Positions 13,646 to 21,259 are shown, numbered from the stretch's first letter. The stretch is 26,544 nucleotides of DNA from JAHWJX01 sp036386655 (GCA_036386655.1 DASVVG010000096.1:1-26544); one strand, 5' to 3'. Notes: generated by a model not told the origin, from the sequence alone. Numbers and translations are program-made.

Positions 13646-14530
13646 ATGGCTTACGACATGCACACCGCCGATCCGCAGTCCCTTCAAGGCCTGGCCGAGC
13701 TGGAGCAGCGCTCGGCCGATTACGCGCGCATGGCGGACGCGCTCACCTGGCTGGCGGAGCGCTGGCGCGAGCGGCCGTCTCTGGACGAGGCCGCTGCGGC
13801 CGTGGGGCTGTCGCCGACGCACTTCCAGCGGGTGTTCACGCGCTGGGCGGGCGTGAGCCCGAAGACCTTCACCGCCGCCATCGGGCACGCGGAAGCGCGG
13901 GCGGCGCTGGAGGACGGCGCCAGCGTTCTGGACGCGACGTACGACGTGGGCCTCTCCGGGCCGTCGCGGCTGCACGACCTGTTCGTGGCGCAGGAGGCGG
14001 TGACGCCGGGCGAGGCGCGCCGCCGCGGCGCGGGCGTCGAGCTGCGCTGGGGCTGGGCGCCGACGCCGTTCGGCAAAGGGCTGTTCGTGGCGACGCCGCG
14101 GGGGCTGTGCGGGTTGGCGTTCTCGGACGCGGGCGCGGAGGACGAGAACTTCGAGGACATGCGGCGCCGCTGGCCCGCGGCGACATGGGTGCGGGACGAC
14201 TCGGCGGCGCGCGAGTGGGCCCTGCGGGTGTTCGGCGAGGGCGAGGGGCCGGTGCCGCTGGTGCTCATGGGTCCGCCGTTCCACGTGCAGGTCTGGAAGG
14301 CGCTGCTGCGGGTGCCGTCGGGGAAGACGGCCACGTACGGCGAGGTCGCGGCCTGGGCCGGCGCGCCAAGGGCGGCGCGGGCGGTCGGGGCGGCGATCGG
14401 GGCGAACCCGATCAGCTGGTTGATCCCGTGCCACCGGTTCATCGCGCGCGACGGACGGCTGACCGGTTACCACTGGGGGCTGCCGCGCAAGGCGGCGATG
14501 CTCAGCTGGGAACGCACGCACGCGGCGTGA
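13646..14530 (+). CDS. AraC-type regulator fused to O6-methylguanine-DNA methyltransferase (Ada-like, no N-terminal Ada domain)
   Basis: A 294-residue fusion. Residues about 30-130 form an AraC/XylS helix-turn-helix pair (SLDEAAAAVGLSPTHFQRVFTRWAGVSPK split across 45-75), and residues about 140-290 form the MGMT domain with the suicidal Cys262 in IPCHRF and the preceding GKTATYGEVAAWAG and AVGAAIGANP. It would transfer alkyl groups from O6-alkylguanine or O4-alkylthymine to Cys262. E. coli Ada has, in front of this, a zinc-binding domain (four Cys) that senses methyl phosphotriesters; here only about 25 residues without that Cys set precede the AraC part. How it would be activated as a regulator is therefore unclear. 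The ATG 13646 is chosen for GGAG four bases upstream. Confidence 0.93.
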   Translation: MAYDMHTADPQSLQGLAELEQRSADYARMADALTWLAERWRERPSLDEAAAAVGLSPTHFQRVFTRWAGVSPKTFTAAIGHAEARAALEDGASVLDATYDVGLSGPSRLHDLFVAQEAVTPGEARRRGAGVELRWGWAPTPFGKGLFVATPRGLCGLAFSDAGAEDENFEDMRRRWPAATWVRDDSAAREWALRVFGEGEGPVPLVLMGPPFHVQVWKALLRVPSGKTATYGEVAAWAGAPRAARAVGAAIGANPISWLIPCHRFIARDGRLTGYHWGLPRKAAMLSWERTHAA

Positions 14531-14537
14531 GGGAGGT

Positions 14538-15113
14538 TCAGGCGAGACGCTGGAGCAGCTTCTCCCTCACGGACGGCCACTCTTCCGCGATGACCGAGAA
14601 GACGACGCTGTCCCGGGACCAGCCGGTCCAGGTGATCAGGTGGTTGCGCAGGACGCCCTCGCGGAGAGCGCCGAGCTTGTGCAAAGCGGCCTGGCTGCGC
14701 TCGTTGCGGCTGTCGACGGTGAACTGGACCCGGCGGGCGCCCCGCTCGAAGGCGTGCTGCATCATCAGGAGTTTGGCCTCAGGGTTCACCTTCGTTCCGC
14801 GCGCGTCGGGCCGGAAGAAGGTGGAGCCGATCTCCACCGTGCGATGCTCCGCCGAGATCTGGTGGAAGCTGGACGTGCCGACGACGCGGCCGTCCGCGAG
14901 CCGCACGGCGAAGGCGACCCTGGCGCCCTGCTCGATCTGCGCGCACGCGGCGTTCCAATAGGCATCGAAGCCTTCGCCGCGGCCGTTCACGAACTGGATC
15001 GCCCAGTTGTCCGGGTCGACGTCGAGTGCGGCGCGGACCTCGGGGCGCAGCGCGGAGGAGAACGGTTCGAGGGAGACGAACCGGCCGCTCAGGGGCGCCG
15101 CGTCCAGCTTCAC
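14538..15113 (-). CDS. GNAT N-acetyltransferase, RimJ/RimL type
   Basis: A 191-residue acetyltransferase of the RimJ/RimL-like group (acetyl-CoA to an amine, possibly a protein N-terminus; substrate unknown). Visible family marks are WAIQFVNG, VGTSSFHQISAEHRTVEIGSTFF split over residues 79-100, KVNPEAKLLMMQHAFE (acetyl-CoA side), VQFTVDSRNERSQAALHKLGA (129-149) and GVLRNHLITWTGWSRDSVVFSVIAEEWP at the end. The start is GTG at 15113, ten bases after the hslU stop, so it is probably the last gene of the hslV operon. It meets the Ada-like gene tail to tail with 7 bases between. Confidence 0.88.
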   Translation of the reverse strand: MKLDAAPLSGRFVSLEPFSSALRPEVRAALDVDPDNWAIQFVNGRGEGFDAYWNAACAQIEQGARVAFAVRLADGRVVGTSSFHQISAEHRTVEIGSTFFRPDARGTKVNPEAKLLMMQHAFERGARRVQFTVDSRNERSQAALHKLGALREGVLRNHLITWTGWSRDSVVFSVIAEEWPSVREKLLQRLA

Positions 15114-15123
15114 TGCGTCCCGC

Positions 15124-16428
15124 TCACAGGATGAAGCGGCTGAGGTCGGCGTTCTTCGACAGTTCGCCGACGCGGGCGTTCACGTAGGCGGCGTCGACGG
15201 TGATCGTCTGGCCGGTGAGATCGGTGGCCTTGAAGCTGACGTCCTCGACGACCTTTTCGAGGATCGTCTGCAGGCGGCGGGCACCGATGTTCTCGACCGA
15301 GCCGTTCACGGCGACGGCGGCGTCGGCGAGGGCGTCGACGGCGTCCTCGGTGAACACCAGCTCCACCTGCTCGGTGGTCATCAGCGCCTGGTGCTGGCGG
15401 ATCAGGTTGGCCTCGGGCTCGGTGAGGATGCGGCGGAGGTCCTCGCGGGTGAGGGCCTTCAGCTCCACGCGAATGGGCAGGCGCCCCTGCAGCTCGGGCA
15501 GCAGGTCGGACGGCTTGGCCACGTGGAAGGCGCCCGAGGCGATGAAGAGGACGTGGTCGGTCTTCACCGGCCCGTACTTGGTGGCGACGGTGGTGCCCTC
15601 GATCAGCGGGAGCAGGTCGCGCTGTACGCCTTCCCGGCTGACGTCGGCGCCGCCGCGCTCGGCCCGCGAGGCGACCTTGTCGATCTCGTCGATGAAGACG
15701 ATGCCCTCGTTCTCGGCGAGGTCGAGCGCCTCCTTGATGAGGGCTTCCTGGTCGAGCAGGCGCTCGCCCTCCTCCGAGACCAGGGGGCCGTGGGCCTGCT
15801 GCACGGTCATGCGGGCGGTCTTGGTGCGGCCGCCGAGGGCTTTGCCGAGCACGTCGGAGAGGTTGATCATCCCGATCCCGCCGGGCTGGCCGGGCAGGTC
15901 CAGGCCCTGCAGGGGCGAGGCGGTGTCGGCCAGCGTGATCTCGACCTCCTTGTCGTCGAGCTCGCCGGCGCGCAGGCGCTTGCGGAAGGCGTCCCGGGTG
16001 GCGGTCGCGGCGCCGGGGCCGACCAGCGCGTCGAGGATGCGCTCCTCGGCTGCGGCCTCGGCCTTGGCGCGGACGTTGGCGCGGCGCTTGTCCCGCACCA
16101 TGGCGAGCGCGGCCTCGACGAGGTCGCGCATGATCTGATCGACGTCGCGGCCGACGTAGCCGACCTCGGTGAACTTGGTGGCCTCGACCTTCAGGAAGGG
16201 AGCCTGCGCCAGCTTGGCCAGGCGGCGGGCGATCTCGGTCTTTCCGACGCCGGTGGGGCCGATCATCAGGATGTTCTTCGGCGTGACCTCGTCGCGCAGG
16301 TCCTCCGGCACGCGGCGGCGGCGCCAGCGGTTGCGCAGGGCGACGGCCACGGCGCGCTTGGCGTCCTGGTGCCCGACGATGAAGCGGTCGAGCTCGGAGA
16401 CGATCTCGCGGGGGGAGAACTCGGTCAT
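15124..16428 (-). CDS. hslU: ATP-dependent protease ATPase subunit HslU
   Basis: AAA+ unfoldase that feeds substrates to the HslV peptidase. The 434-residue protein has the N-terminal SPREIVSELDRFIVGHQDAK, Walker A GPTGVGKT (57-64), pore loop GYVG (90-93), the intermediate domain (about 105-235), Walker B IVFIDEIDK (243-251), sensor and ELQGRLPIRVEL, and the C-terminal SRFIL that inserts into HslV pockets. The ATG 16428 (MTEFSPRE) is chosen over a 13-residue upstream extension because its bases overlap the stop of the upstream GNAT gene (ATGA). It lies third in hslV-GNAT-hslU-GNAT. Confidence 0.98.
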   Translation of the reverse strand: MTEFSPREIVSELDRFIVGHQDAKRAVAVALRNRWRRRRVPEDLRDEVTPKNILMIGPTGVGKTEIARRLAKLAQAPFLKVEATKFTEVGYVGRDVDQIMRDLVEAALAMVRDKRRANVRAKAEAAAEERILDALVGPGAATATRDAFRKRLRAGELDDKEVEITLADTASPLQGLDLPGQPGGIGMINLSDVLGKALGGRTKTARMTVQQAHGPLVSEEGERLLDQEALIKEALDLAENEGIVFIDEIDKVASRAERGGADVSREGVQRDLLPLIEGTTVATKYGPVKTDHVLFIASGAFHVAKPSDLLPELQGRLPIRVELKALTREDLRRILTEPEANLIRQHQALMTTEQVELVFTEDAVDALADAAVAVNGSVENIGARRLQTILEKVVEDVSFKATDLTGQTITVDAAYVNARVGELSKNADLSRFIL

Positions 16429-16901
16429 GCGTCCTTGTAGCGGGTCATGAGGAGCGCGAGACCCCAATCGGTGTCCTGGACGTCGCCGCGGACGAACCCG
16501 GCCTTCTCGTACGCCCGAATGGCGCGGGCGTTCTCAGGGTGGGGATCGGTGCCGACCGCCGGAGCCCCTTCGGCGAACAGGCGCTCCACGTGCTCGCGGA
16601 CGAAGGCCGAGCCGTGGCCGCGGTTCAGCAGCTCGGGCAGGCCGATCGTCTGGTCGATCCCGCGGGAGCCGGGCGGGAGCGTAGCGAAGGCGTGACCCGG
16701 CCAGGCGTGCGGCTCGTAGTCCTGGGCGTAGGCGAAGGGGCGGCCGTCGAGGGAGACGATCCACTGCCGGGTCCTCGGGTCGATCAGGCCCTCGTCGAGA
16801 TCGTCGCCCTCGCCCCACCAGACCGCGGCGTCCGGCGTCGCGATCCAGGCGCGGACCATCGGGAGGTCGTCCGCGGTCATCGGGCGGAAGGCGTAGGTCA
16901 C
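16425..16901 (-). CDS. GNAT acetyltransferase related to AAC(6')-type enzymes
   Basis: A 158-residue acetyltransferase. It shares the layout of aminoglycoside 6'-N-acetyltransferase Ib-like proteins: R-P-M-T-A-D-D at the start, WIVSLDGRPFAYAQDYEP (47-64), PGSRGIDQTIG (77-87), the acetyl-CoA loop NRGHGSAFVREHVERLF (93-109) and TDPHPENARAIRAYEKAGF (118-136). These motifs also occur in siderophore and other GNATs of the same branch, so the natural substrate is unknown and resistance should not be assumed. It is sandwiched between hslV and hslU with a GTGA overlap on one side (start GTG 16901) and ATGA on the other, so translation of all three is coupled. The native high G+C suggests a long-standing resident. 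Confidence 0.85.
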   Translation of the reverse strand: MTYAFRPMTADDLPMVRAWIATPDAAVWWGEGDDLDEGLIDPRTRQWIVSLDGRPFAYAQDYEPHAWPGHAFATLPPGSRGIDQTIGLPELLNRGHGSAFVREHVERLFAEGAPAVGTDPHPENARAIRAYEKAGFVRGDVQDTDWGLALLMTRYKDA

Positions 16902-17452
16902 GGCAGCGTTTCCACCACGAGCTGGTCGTTGGTGAAGACGCAGATCTCGGCGGCGATGCCCATGGCGCGGCGGGCGACCTGTTCGGCGTCGAGACCCTCC
17001 ACGTCCATCAGCGCGCGAGCGGCGGCGAGGGCGTAGGCGCCGCCGCTGCCGATCGCGGCGACGCCGCGCTCGGGCTCGAGCACGTCGCCGACGCCGGTGA
17101 CGGTGAACAGGCTGTCGGCGTCGGCGACGATCAGCATGGCCTCCAGGCGGCGCAGGTAGCGGTCGGTGCGCCAGTCCTTGGCGAGCTCGACGCAGGCGCG
17201 GGCGAGCTGGCTCGGGTACTGCTCGAGCTTGGCTTCGAGCCGCTCGAGCAGGGTGAAGGCGTCGGCGGTGGCGCCGGCGAAGCCCACGACGACCTTGCCG
17301 TCGGCGATGCGGCGCACCTTGCGGGCGGTCGCCTTCATCGTCGTGTTGTTCATGGAGACCTGGCCGTCGCCGGCCACGACGGTGCGGCCGTCCTTGCGCA
17401 CGGCGAGGATGGTGGTGCCGTGCCAGTGCGGGAAGTCGGACATCGAGGGCAT
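16898..17452 (-). CDS. hslV: ATP-dependent protease peptidase subunit HslV
   Basis: Threonine peptidase of the HslUV proteasome-like protease. The protein reads HGTTILAVRKDGRTVVAGDGQVS (split), with the catalytic Thr13 exposed after propeptide removal, then KVVVGFAGATADAFTLLERLE, ELAKDWRTDRYLRRLEAMLIVAD and IGSGGAYALAAARALMD. The ATG at 17452 (MPSMSDF) gives 184 residues; the second Met at 17443 is equally possible, since neither has a Shine-Dalgarno. It is first in hslV-GNAT-hslU-GNAT. A possible heat-shock promoter lies about 35-65 bases upstream. Its stop overlaps the start of the AAC(6')-like gene. Confidence 0.97.
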   Translation of the reverse strand: MPSMSDFPHWHGTTILAVRKDGRTVVAGDGQVSMNNTTMKATARKVRRIADGKVVVGFAGATADAFTLLERLEAKLEQYPSQLARACVELAKDWRTDRYLRRLEAMLIVADADSLFTVTGVGDVLEPERGVAAIGSGGAYALAAARALMDVEGLDAEQVARRAMGIAAEICVFTNDQLVVETLP

Positions 17453-17487
17453 GTGGCGGCGGGGGCGGGAACGGTCAAGCAGCGCCG

Positions 17488-17516
17488 CAAAGGGGCCGGT
17501 TCGGACAGGAGACAAC
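17488..17516 (-). promoter_or_regulatory. Possible heat-shock (sigma-32-type) promoter for hslV
   Basis: On the minus strand GTTGTC (17516-17511) is followed after 15 bases by CCCCTTTG (17495-17488). This resembles CTTGAA-N13-15-CCCCATNT, with mismatches in both halves. It would give a leader of about 30 bases to the start at 17452. hslUV is a classic heat-shock operon, which raises the prior; the match alone is weak. Confidence 0.3.
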
Positions 17517-17710
17517 TTCGCGGCGGAAATCGGTGAACAGTGTCGGCCCCTCCGTGGTCGCAGCGGCCGGCGCCCGGAGGCACGGGGCGCGCGCGGCGTC
17601 GGCGCCTGCGAAGGCGGAGCAGAGTTCGGAAGGTCAGGGCGGCGGAGGTTCACGACACATTATAAGCGTGGCCGTGACGAGGGGATCAGATCCGTCTCGT
17701 CCCTCTCCGG

Positions 17711-17750
17711 ATGTCTCCGCATGTCTCCGCATGTCTTGTCCCCGGAGACA
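17711..17750. repeat. Tandem decamer with complementary copy upstream of mutM
   Basis: ATGTCTCCGC occurs twice in tandem (17711-17720, 17721-17730) and a third partial copy, ATGTCT, follows (17731-17736). CGGAGACA at 17743-17750 is the reverse complement of TGTCTCCG in either decamer, so an 8-bp hairpin with a 13-base loop can form (17722-17750). It ends 21 bases before the mutM start, where it could act as an operator or affect translation. Confidence 0.6.
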
Positions 17751-17771
17751 GCTCCGGCCTAAGGCGACCGC

Positions 17772-18632
17772 ATGCCGGAGCTTCCCGAGGTCGAGACGGT
17801 CAGGCGCGGGCTGCAGCCGGCGTTCGAGGGCGCGCGGCTCGTTGGCGTGCGGGCGAACCGGCCGGACCTGCGGTTTCCGCTGCCGGAGCGGTTCGCGGAG
17901 CGGCTGACCGGCGCGCGGGTGGAGGCGCTGGAGCGGAGGGCGAAGTACCTGCTGGGGCGGCTCGACACCGGCGAGACGTGGGTGACGCACCTCGGCATGA
18001 CGGGACGCTTCGTCGTTGAGCAGGGGCGCAATGCGCGGATGCTCGGCGAATTCGTGGAGGAGGCGTCCACGGGCGAGAAGCACGCGCACGTGGTGATCGA
18101 GACCGACGGTGGGGCGCGGGTGACGTACTTCGACGCGCGGCGGTTCGGGTACATGGGGCTCGTCGCGACGGCCGAGCTGGAGGCGCATCCGTGGTTTGCG
18201 GGCCTGGGGCCGGAGCCGCTCGGGCCGGCTTTCGACGCGGCGCACCTCGCCCGCGCGTTCGCCGGGAAGACGCAGAACGTGAAGGCGACGCTGCTGGACC
18301 AGCGCGTCGTGGCGGGTCTCGGCAACATCTACGTGTGCGAGGCGCTCTGGCGGGCGCGCACCTCGCCGAAGAAGGCGGCGGGGAAGGTGAGCCGTCCGGC
18401 GCTGGAGCGGCTGGTGGTCGCCGTGCGCGAGGTGCTGGAGGAGGCGATCGCGGCCGGCGGTTCGACCCTGCGGGACTTCGCGAACACGGACGGGGAGCTC
18501 GGCTACTTCCAGCACCGGTTCAGCGCCTACGGACGGGAGGGGGAGGCGTGCGGGCGCGGCGACGCAGGCGTGGTGCGACGCATCGTCCAGGCGGGCCGTT
18601 CGACATTCTTTTGCCCGCGCTGCCAGCGATGA
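17772..18632 (+). CDS. mutM: Formamidopyrimidine-DNA glycosylase (MutM/Fpg) with altered zinc finger
   Basis: Removes 8-oxoguanine and formamidopyrimidines from DNA and nicks the backbone. The 286-residue protein has the catalytic N-terminus PELPEVETVRRGL (Pro2, Glu3), Lys58 in RRAKYLL, THLGMTGRF, the helix-two-turn-helix LLDQRVVAGLGNIYVCEALW, and the C-terminal GRSTFFCPRCQR with the conserved Arg276. The zinc finger normally has two CxxC pairs. Here the second pair (Cys281, Cys284) is present but the first reads EACGRGDAG, so only Cys260 remains; an Asp follows at 264. The codons are unambiguous (TGC GGG CGC GGC GAC). The rest is intact, and the gene starts with PELPEVET directly after the ATG at 17772. 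Confidence 0.95.
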   Translation: MPELPEVETVRRGLQPAFEGARLVGVRANRPDLRFPLPERFAERLTGARVEALERRAKYLLGRLDTGETWVTHLGMTGRFVVEQGRNARMLGEFVEEASTGEKHAHVVIETDGGARVTYFDARRFGYMGLVATAELEAHPWFAGLGPEPLGPAFDAAHLARAFAGKTQNVKATLLDQRVVAGLGNIYVCEALWRARTSPKKAAGKVSRPALERLVVAVREVLEEAIAAGGSTLRDFANTDGELGYFQHRFSAYGREGEACGRGDAGVVRRIVQAGRSTFFCPRCQR

Positions 18633-18639
18633 GCGCCGC

Positions 18640-19497
18640 ATGAGGATCGTGCGCAAAGTTTTCGGCGCGGCGGCGGGGCTCGGCTTCCTGCTGGCGAGTC
18701 TGTCCGCGTGGGCCGCGCCCGCGACCTGGCGCCTGGGGGACGGCGACACAGAGATCGTGCTGTTCGGCTCGATGCACGCGCTGCCCAAGGGGGCGCAGTG
18801 GCGCACGCCGGAGCTGGAGGCGGCGATCGCGGCGGCGGACGAGGTGTGGTTCGAGTTCCCGGCGCCGAACGCCGCCGGCGTCTCGCAGGCCTACGCCGAG
18901 GCGTACAAGACGATGCCGAAGCCGCCCGAGAAGGTCTCTGCGCTGCTCTCCGAGCGCGCGAAGGAGAAGGCGATCGAAGCGTTCGGGTCGCTGGCGGCGG
19001 TGGACTCCAAGCGCCCGACCGAGCTGATCAACGAACTGGCGCGGCGTTACTGGGCGGGGCTGGGCGCGGACCTCGAGAACGGGGTGGAGACCACCATCCA
19101 GCGGCAGGTCCCGATCGAGAAGCAGCGCGCCTTCGGCAAGCCGGAGCAGCACCTGAAGATCAGCGTGGGCGCGCCGGTCGAGGACCAGATCCGCGAGTTG
19201 GAGGTGTTCCTGCTGGGGCATCACAATCCCGAGCCGCTGAGGCGGGCGACGGAAGCCTGGCTCGCGGGCGACATGGGCTACCTGCACCGCGAGTCCGTGG
19301 AGCGGATGAAGCACCGCTCCCCCGGCGACTACAGCCGGGTGGTGGCGGAGCGGAACGTGGCCTGGACGGAGGAAATCGTGCGGATGCTCGACCGGCCCGG
19401 GAAGATGCTGATCGTCGTGGGCGCCGGGCACATGGCGGGACCGGAAGGGCTGCCGGCGCTGTTGCGGGCCAAGGGGCTGCGGGTCGAAGGGCCATGA
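18640..19497 (+). CDS. TraB/GumN-family secreted protein
   Basis: A 285-residue member of the TraB/PrgY/GumN family (the group that also contains the Tiki metalloproteases). It has an N-terminal signal peptide (hydrophobic about 8-25, cleavage near AWA-AP), the first family motif VLFGSMHALP (His46), a Glu-rich helix pair in the middle (ADEVWFEFP, and RELEVFLLGH), the conserved RNVAWTEEIVRML, and the closing VVGAGHMAGPEGLPALLRAKG (His264 about). The two GxxH motifs are the proposed metal/active sites of the family; the substrate in bacteria is unknown. The ATG at 18640 is seven bases after the mutM stop, so it may be cotranscribed with mutM. Its stop overlaps the start of a second TraB copy (ATGA). 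Confidence 0.9.
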   Translation: MRIVRKVFGAAAGLGFLLASLSAWAAPATWRLGDGDTEIVLFGSMHALPKGAQWRTPELEAAIAAADEVWFEFPAPNAAGVSQAYAEAYKTMPKPPEKVSALLSERAKEKAIEAFGSLAAVDSKRPTELINELARRYWAGLGADLENGVETTIQRQVPIEKQRAFGKPEQHLKISVGAPVEDQIRELEVFLLGHHNPEPLRRATEAWLAGDMGYLHRESVERMKHRSPGDYSRVVAERNVAWTEEIVRMLDRPGKMLIVVGAGHMAGPEGLPALLRAKGLRVEGP

Positions 19498-20328
19498 ACA
19501 GGGGTGTGCTGATCGCGGTGCTGGCGGTGATGAGCGGCTCCGTCGCTCACGCGGAGCCGGCGACCTGGACACTCCGAGATGAAGACTCTGCGATCACACT
19601 GCTTGGATCCGTGCACGTGCTGCCACCTGACCTGGACTGGCGAACTGCTCGCCTATCGCGGGTGATCGCCCAGGCCGACGAAATATGGTTCGAAAGGACC
19701 GACGACAGCGGCGGCGCGGCCTTCATCGCGGCGGGCCGCAGCGGAACGCCGCTTTCCTCGCGATTGACGACGAGGGACTGGGCGCGGCTGCAGGGGCACG
19801 CAAGGCGACTGGGCTTTGACGCAGGGTTGCTGGAGCGGTTCCAGCCGTGGCTGGCCGCTCTGCTCCTGCACTACCGCGCGCAGGAAGGCGCGGGTCTCAG
19901 GCACCAGTCGGGCGTCGAGCCCCAGATCCAAGCATTGAAACCTGACGTCCCTCATCGCGCCCTTGAGACTGGCGAGGAACTCGCTCGGACGCTTGGGCGC
20001 GTGCCTGCGCGAGCGCAGATTCGCTTGCTGCGGACGCAACTCGACGCACTGGACCAAGGCGCGCTCGCAGACCGAGAGCTGTTAGACGCTTGGGCGGCAG
20101 GTCGCCTCGGGCCGTTGATGTCTCACGCCGTCGAGCAGCAATCCGAGGCTCCGGAGTGGCACGAAGCTGCAGTGACCCAGCGCAACCGCCGCTGGGCGTG
20201 AACGCGTCGAGAAGCTGCTCCGGGGCGAGGGCGATATCCTCATCGTGGTGGGCGCGCTGCACTTGGTGGGCGAGGATGGCCTCCCGGCGCTGCTGCGCGC
20301 CAAGGGACTGCGCGTCGAAGGGCCTTGA
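19494..20328 (+). pseudogene. Second TraB/GumN-family gene, disrupted by a one-base frameshift
   Basis: The frame from ATG 19494 (coupled to the previous gene by ATGA) gives a signal peptide (MNRGVLIAVLAVMSGSVAHA), the first family motif LLGSVHVLPPDLDW (His41) and stops after RNRRWA at 20201 (235 residues). The missing end lies in the next frame: ERVEKLLRGEGDILIVVGA, then LHLVGEDGLPALLRAKGLRVEGP to 20328. Dropping the T at 20199 joins them as RNRRWAERVEKLL, which aligns exactly with RNVAWTEEIVRML in the neighbour. So the second GxxH-type motif is lost from the in-frame product. The DNA is visibly poorer in G+C than its surroundings (one 60-base line near 19921 is about 58%) with less biased third positions. 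A sequencing error is the main alternative. Confidence 0.85.
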
Positions 20329-20374
20329 GCCCGCGCCGCTCTCCCGCGTAACTGCGGGCCGAACGGAGGCCCCC

Positions 20375-21154
20375 ATGGCGCACCAGACCCTGATCGTCGA
20401 GCCCGCCGAGGACGGCGTCCTGCTGATCCGGCTGAACCGGCCCGAGGCGCTGAATGCGCTGAACAGCGTGCTGCTGACCGAACTCGCGGGGGTGGTGCGT
20501 GACGCCGAGGCGGACGACGGCGTGCGTTGCCTGGTGATCACCGGCTCGGAGCGGGCGTTCGCCGCAGGCGCCGACATCAAGGAGATGGCGCCGAAGAGCT
20601 ACGCCGAGATGTTCAAGATGGACTTCTTCGCGGGCGAGGCCGAGGCGGTCGCGAAGTGCCGCAAGCCGGTGATCGCGGCGGTGAGCGGCTATGCGCTCGG
20701 CGGGGGCTGCGAGCTGGCGATGATGTGCGACTTCATCATCGCCGCCGACAACGCGAAGTTCGGGCAGCCGGAGATCAACCTGGGCGTCGCGCCCGGCATC
20801 GGCGGGACGCAGCGGATGACGCGCGCCGTCGGCAAGGCCAAGGCGATGGACCTGATGCTGACCGCCCGGATGATGGACGCGGTGGAGGCGGAGCGCTGCG
20901 GGCTGGTGGCTCGCGTGGTCCCCGCCGAGAAGCTGATGGAAGAGACCATGGCGGCGGCGAAGAAGATCGCGTCGCAGTCGGTGCTCGCGCTGATGATGAA
21001 CAAGGACATGGTGAGCGCCGCGTTCGAGACCACGCTGGAGACGGGCGTGCGCTATGAGCGGCGGCTGTTCCACAGCCTGTTCGCCTTCGAGGACCAGAAG
21101 GAAGGGATGGGCGCCTTCGTCGAGAAGCGGAAGCCCGAGTTCAAGGGTCGCTGA
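20375..21154 (+). CDS. Enoyl-CoA hydratase (crotonase family)
   Basis: Adds water to trans-2-enoyl-CoA in fatty-acid or related acyl-CoA breakdown. The 259-residue protein has the oxyanion-hole segments FAAGADIKEM (62-71) and SGYALGGGCELAMMCDF (104-120), with the two catalytic acids Glu113 and Glu133 (QPEINLGVAPGIGGTQR, 131-147) both present, which argues for a true hydratase and not an isomerase. The C-terminal RRLFHSLFAFEDQKEGMGAFVEKRKPEFKGR has the normal family end. A good Shine-Dalgarno, GGAGG, sits five bases before the ATG at 20375. In other alphaproteobacteria an enoyl-CoA hydratase lies in front of rpsT and dnaA near mutM, so the position is conserved; here two TraB genes and a flavoenzyme are added. 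Confidence 0.95.
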   Translation: MAHQTLIVEPAEDGVLLIRLNRPEALNALNSVLLTELAGVVRDAEADDGVRCLVITGSERAFAAGADIKEMAPKSYAEMFKMDFFAGEAEAVAKCRKPVIAAVSGYALGGGCELAMMCDFIIAADNAKFGQPEINLGVAPGIGGTQRMTRAVGKAKAMDLMLTARMMDAVEAERCGLVARVVPAEKLMEETMAAAKKIASQSVLALMMNKDMVSAAFETTLETGVRYERRLFHSLFAFEDQKEGMGAFVEKRKPEFKGR

Positions 21155-21259
21155 GGGGTGTGCCCGCCGCGCACCAGCGGCCGGTGAATCCGCCGGCGCT
21201 CCTTTACAGACGGCGTAGCAGTTCAGACAAATCGTAAGGAGCTACGCGAGGCGCTCGTG

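Larger units (their letters stand above)
17453..17771. other. Intergenic region between divergent hslV and mutM
   Basis: These 319 bases contain no recognisable gene. They hold the possible hslV heat-shock promoter (17488-17516), a TATAAT on the minus strand (17664-17659) without a good -35, and the decamer repeat/inverted repeat at 17711-17750 close to mutM. Several short frames cross it but have no conserved motif. Confidence 0.6.

Noticed and set aside
15007..16440. Long plus-strand frame across hslU
   Set aside because: Antisense shadow of hslU; no start context or motif.
16425..16901. Acquired aminoglycoside-resistance gene
   Set aside because: Motifs are shared by other GNATs, composition is native, and it is translationally coupled to hslV and hslU; no mobile element is nearby.
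17659..17664. TATAAT promoter for hslV
   Set aside because: No recognisable -35 at the right spacing and a leader of about 200 bases; TATAAT is not the usual -10 in Caulobacter.
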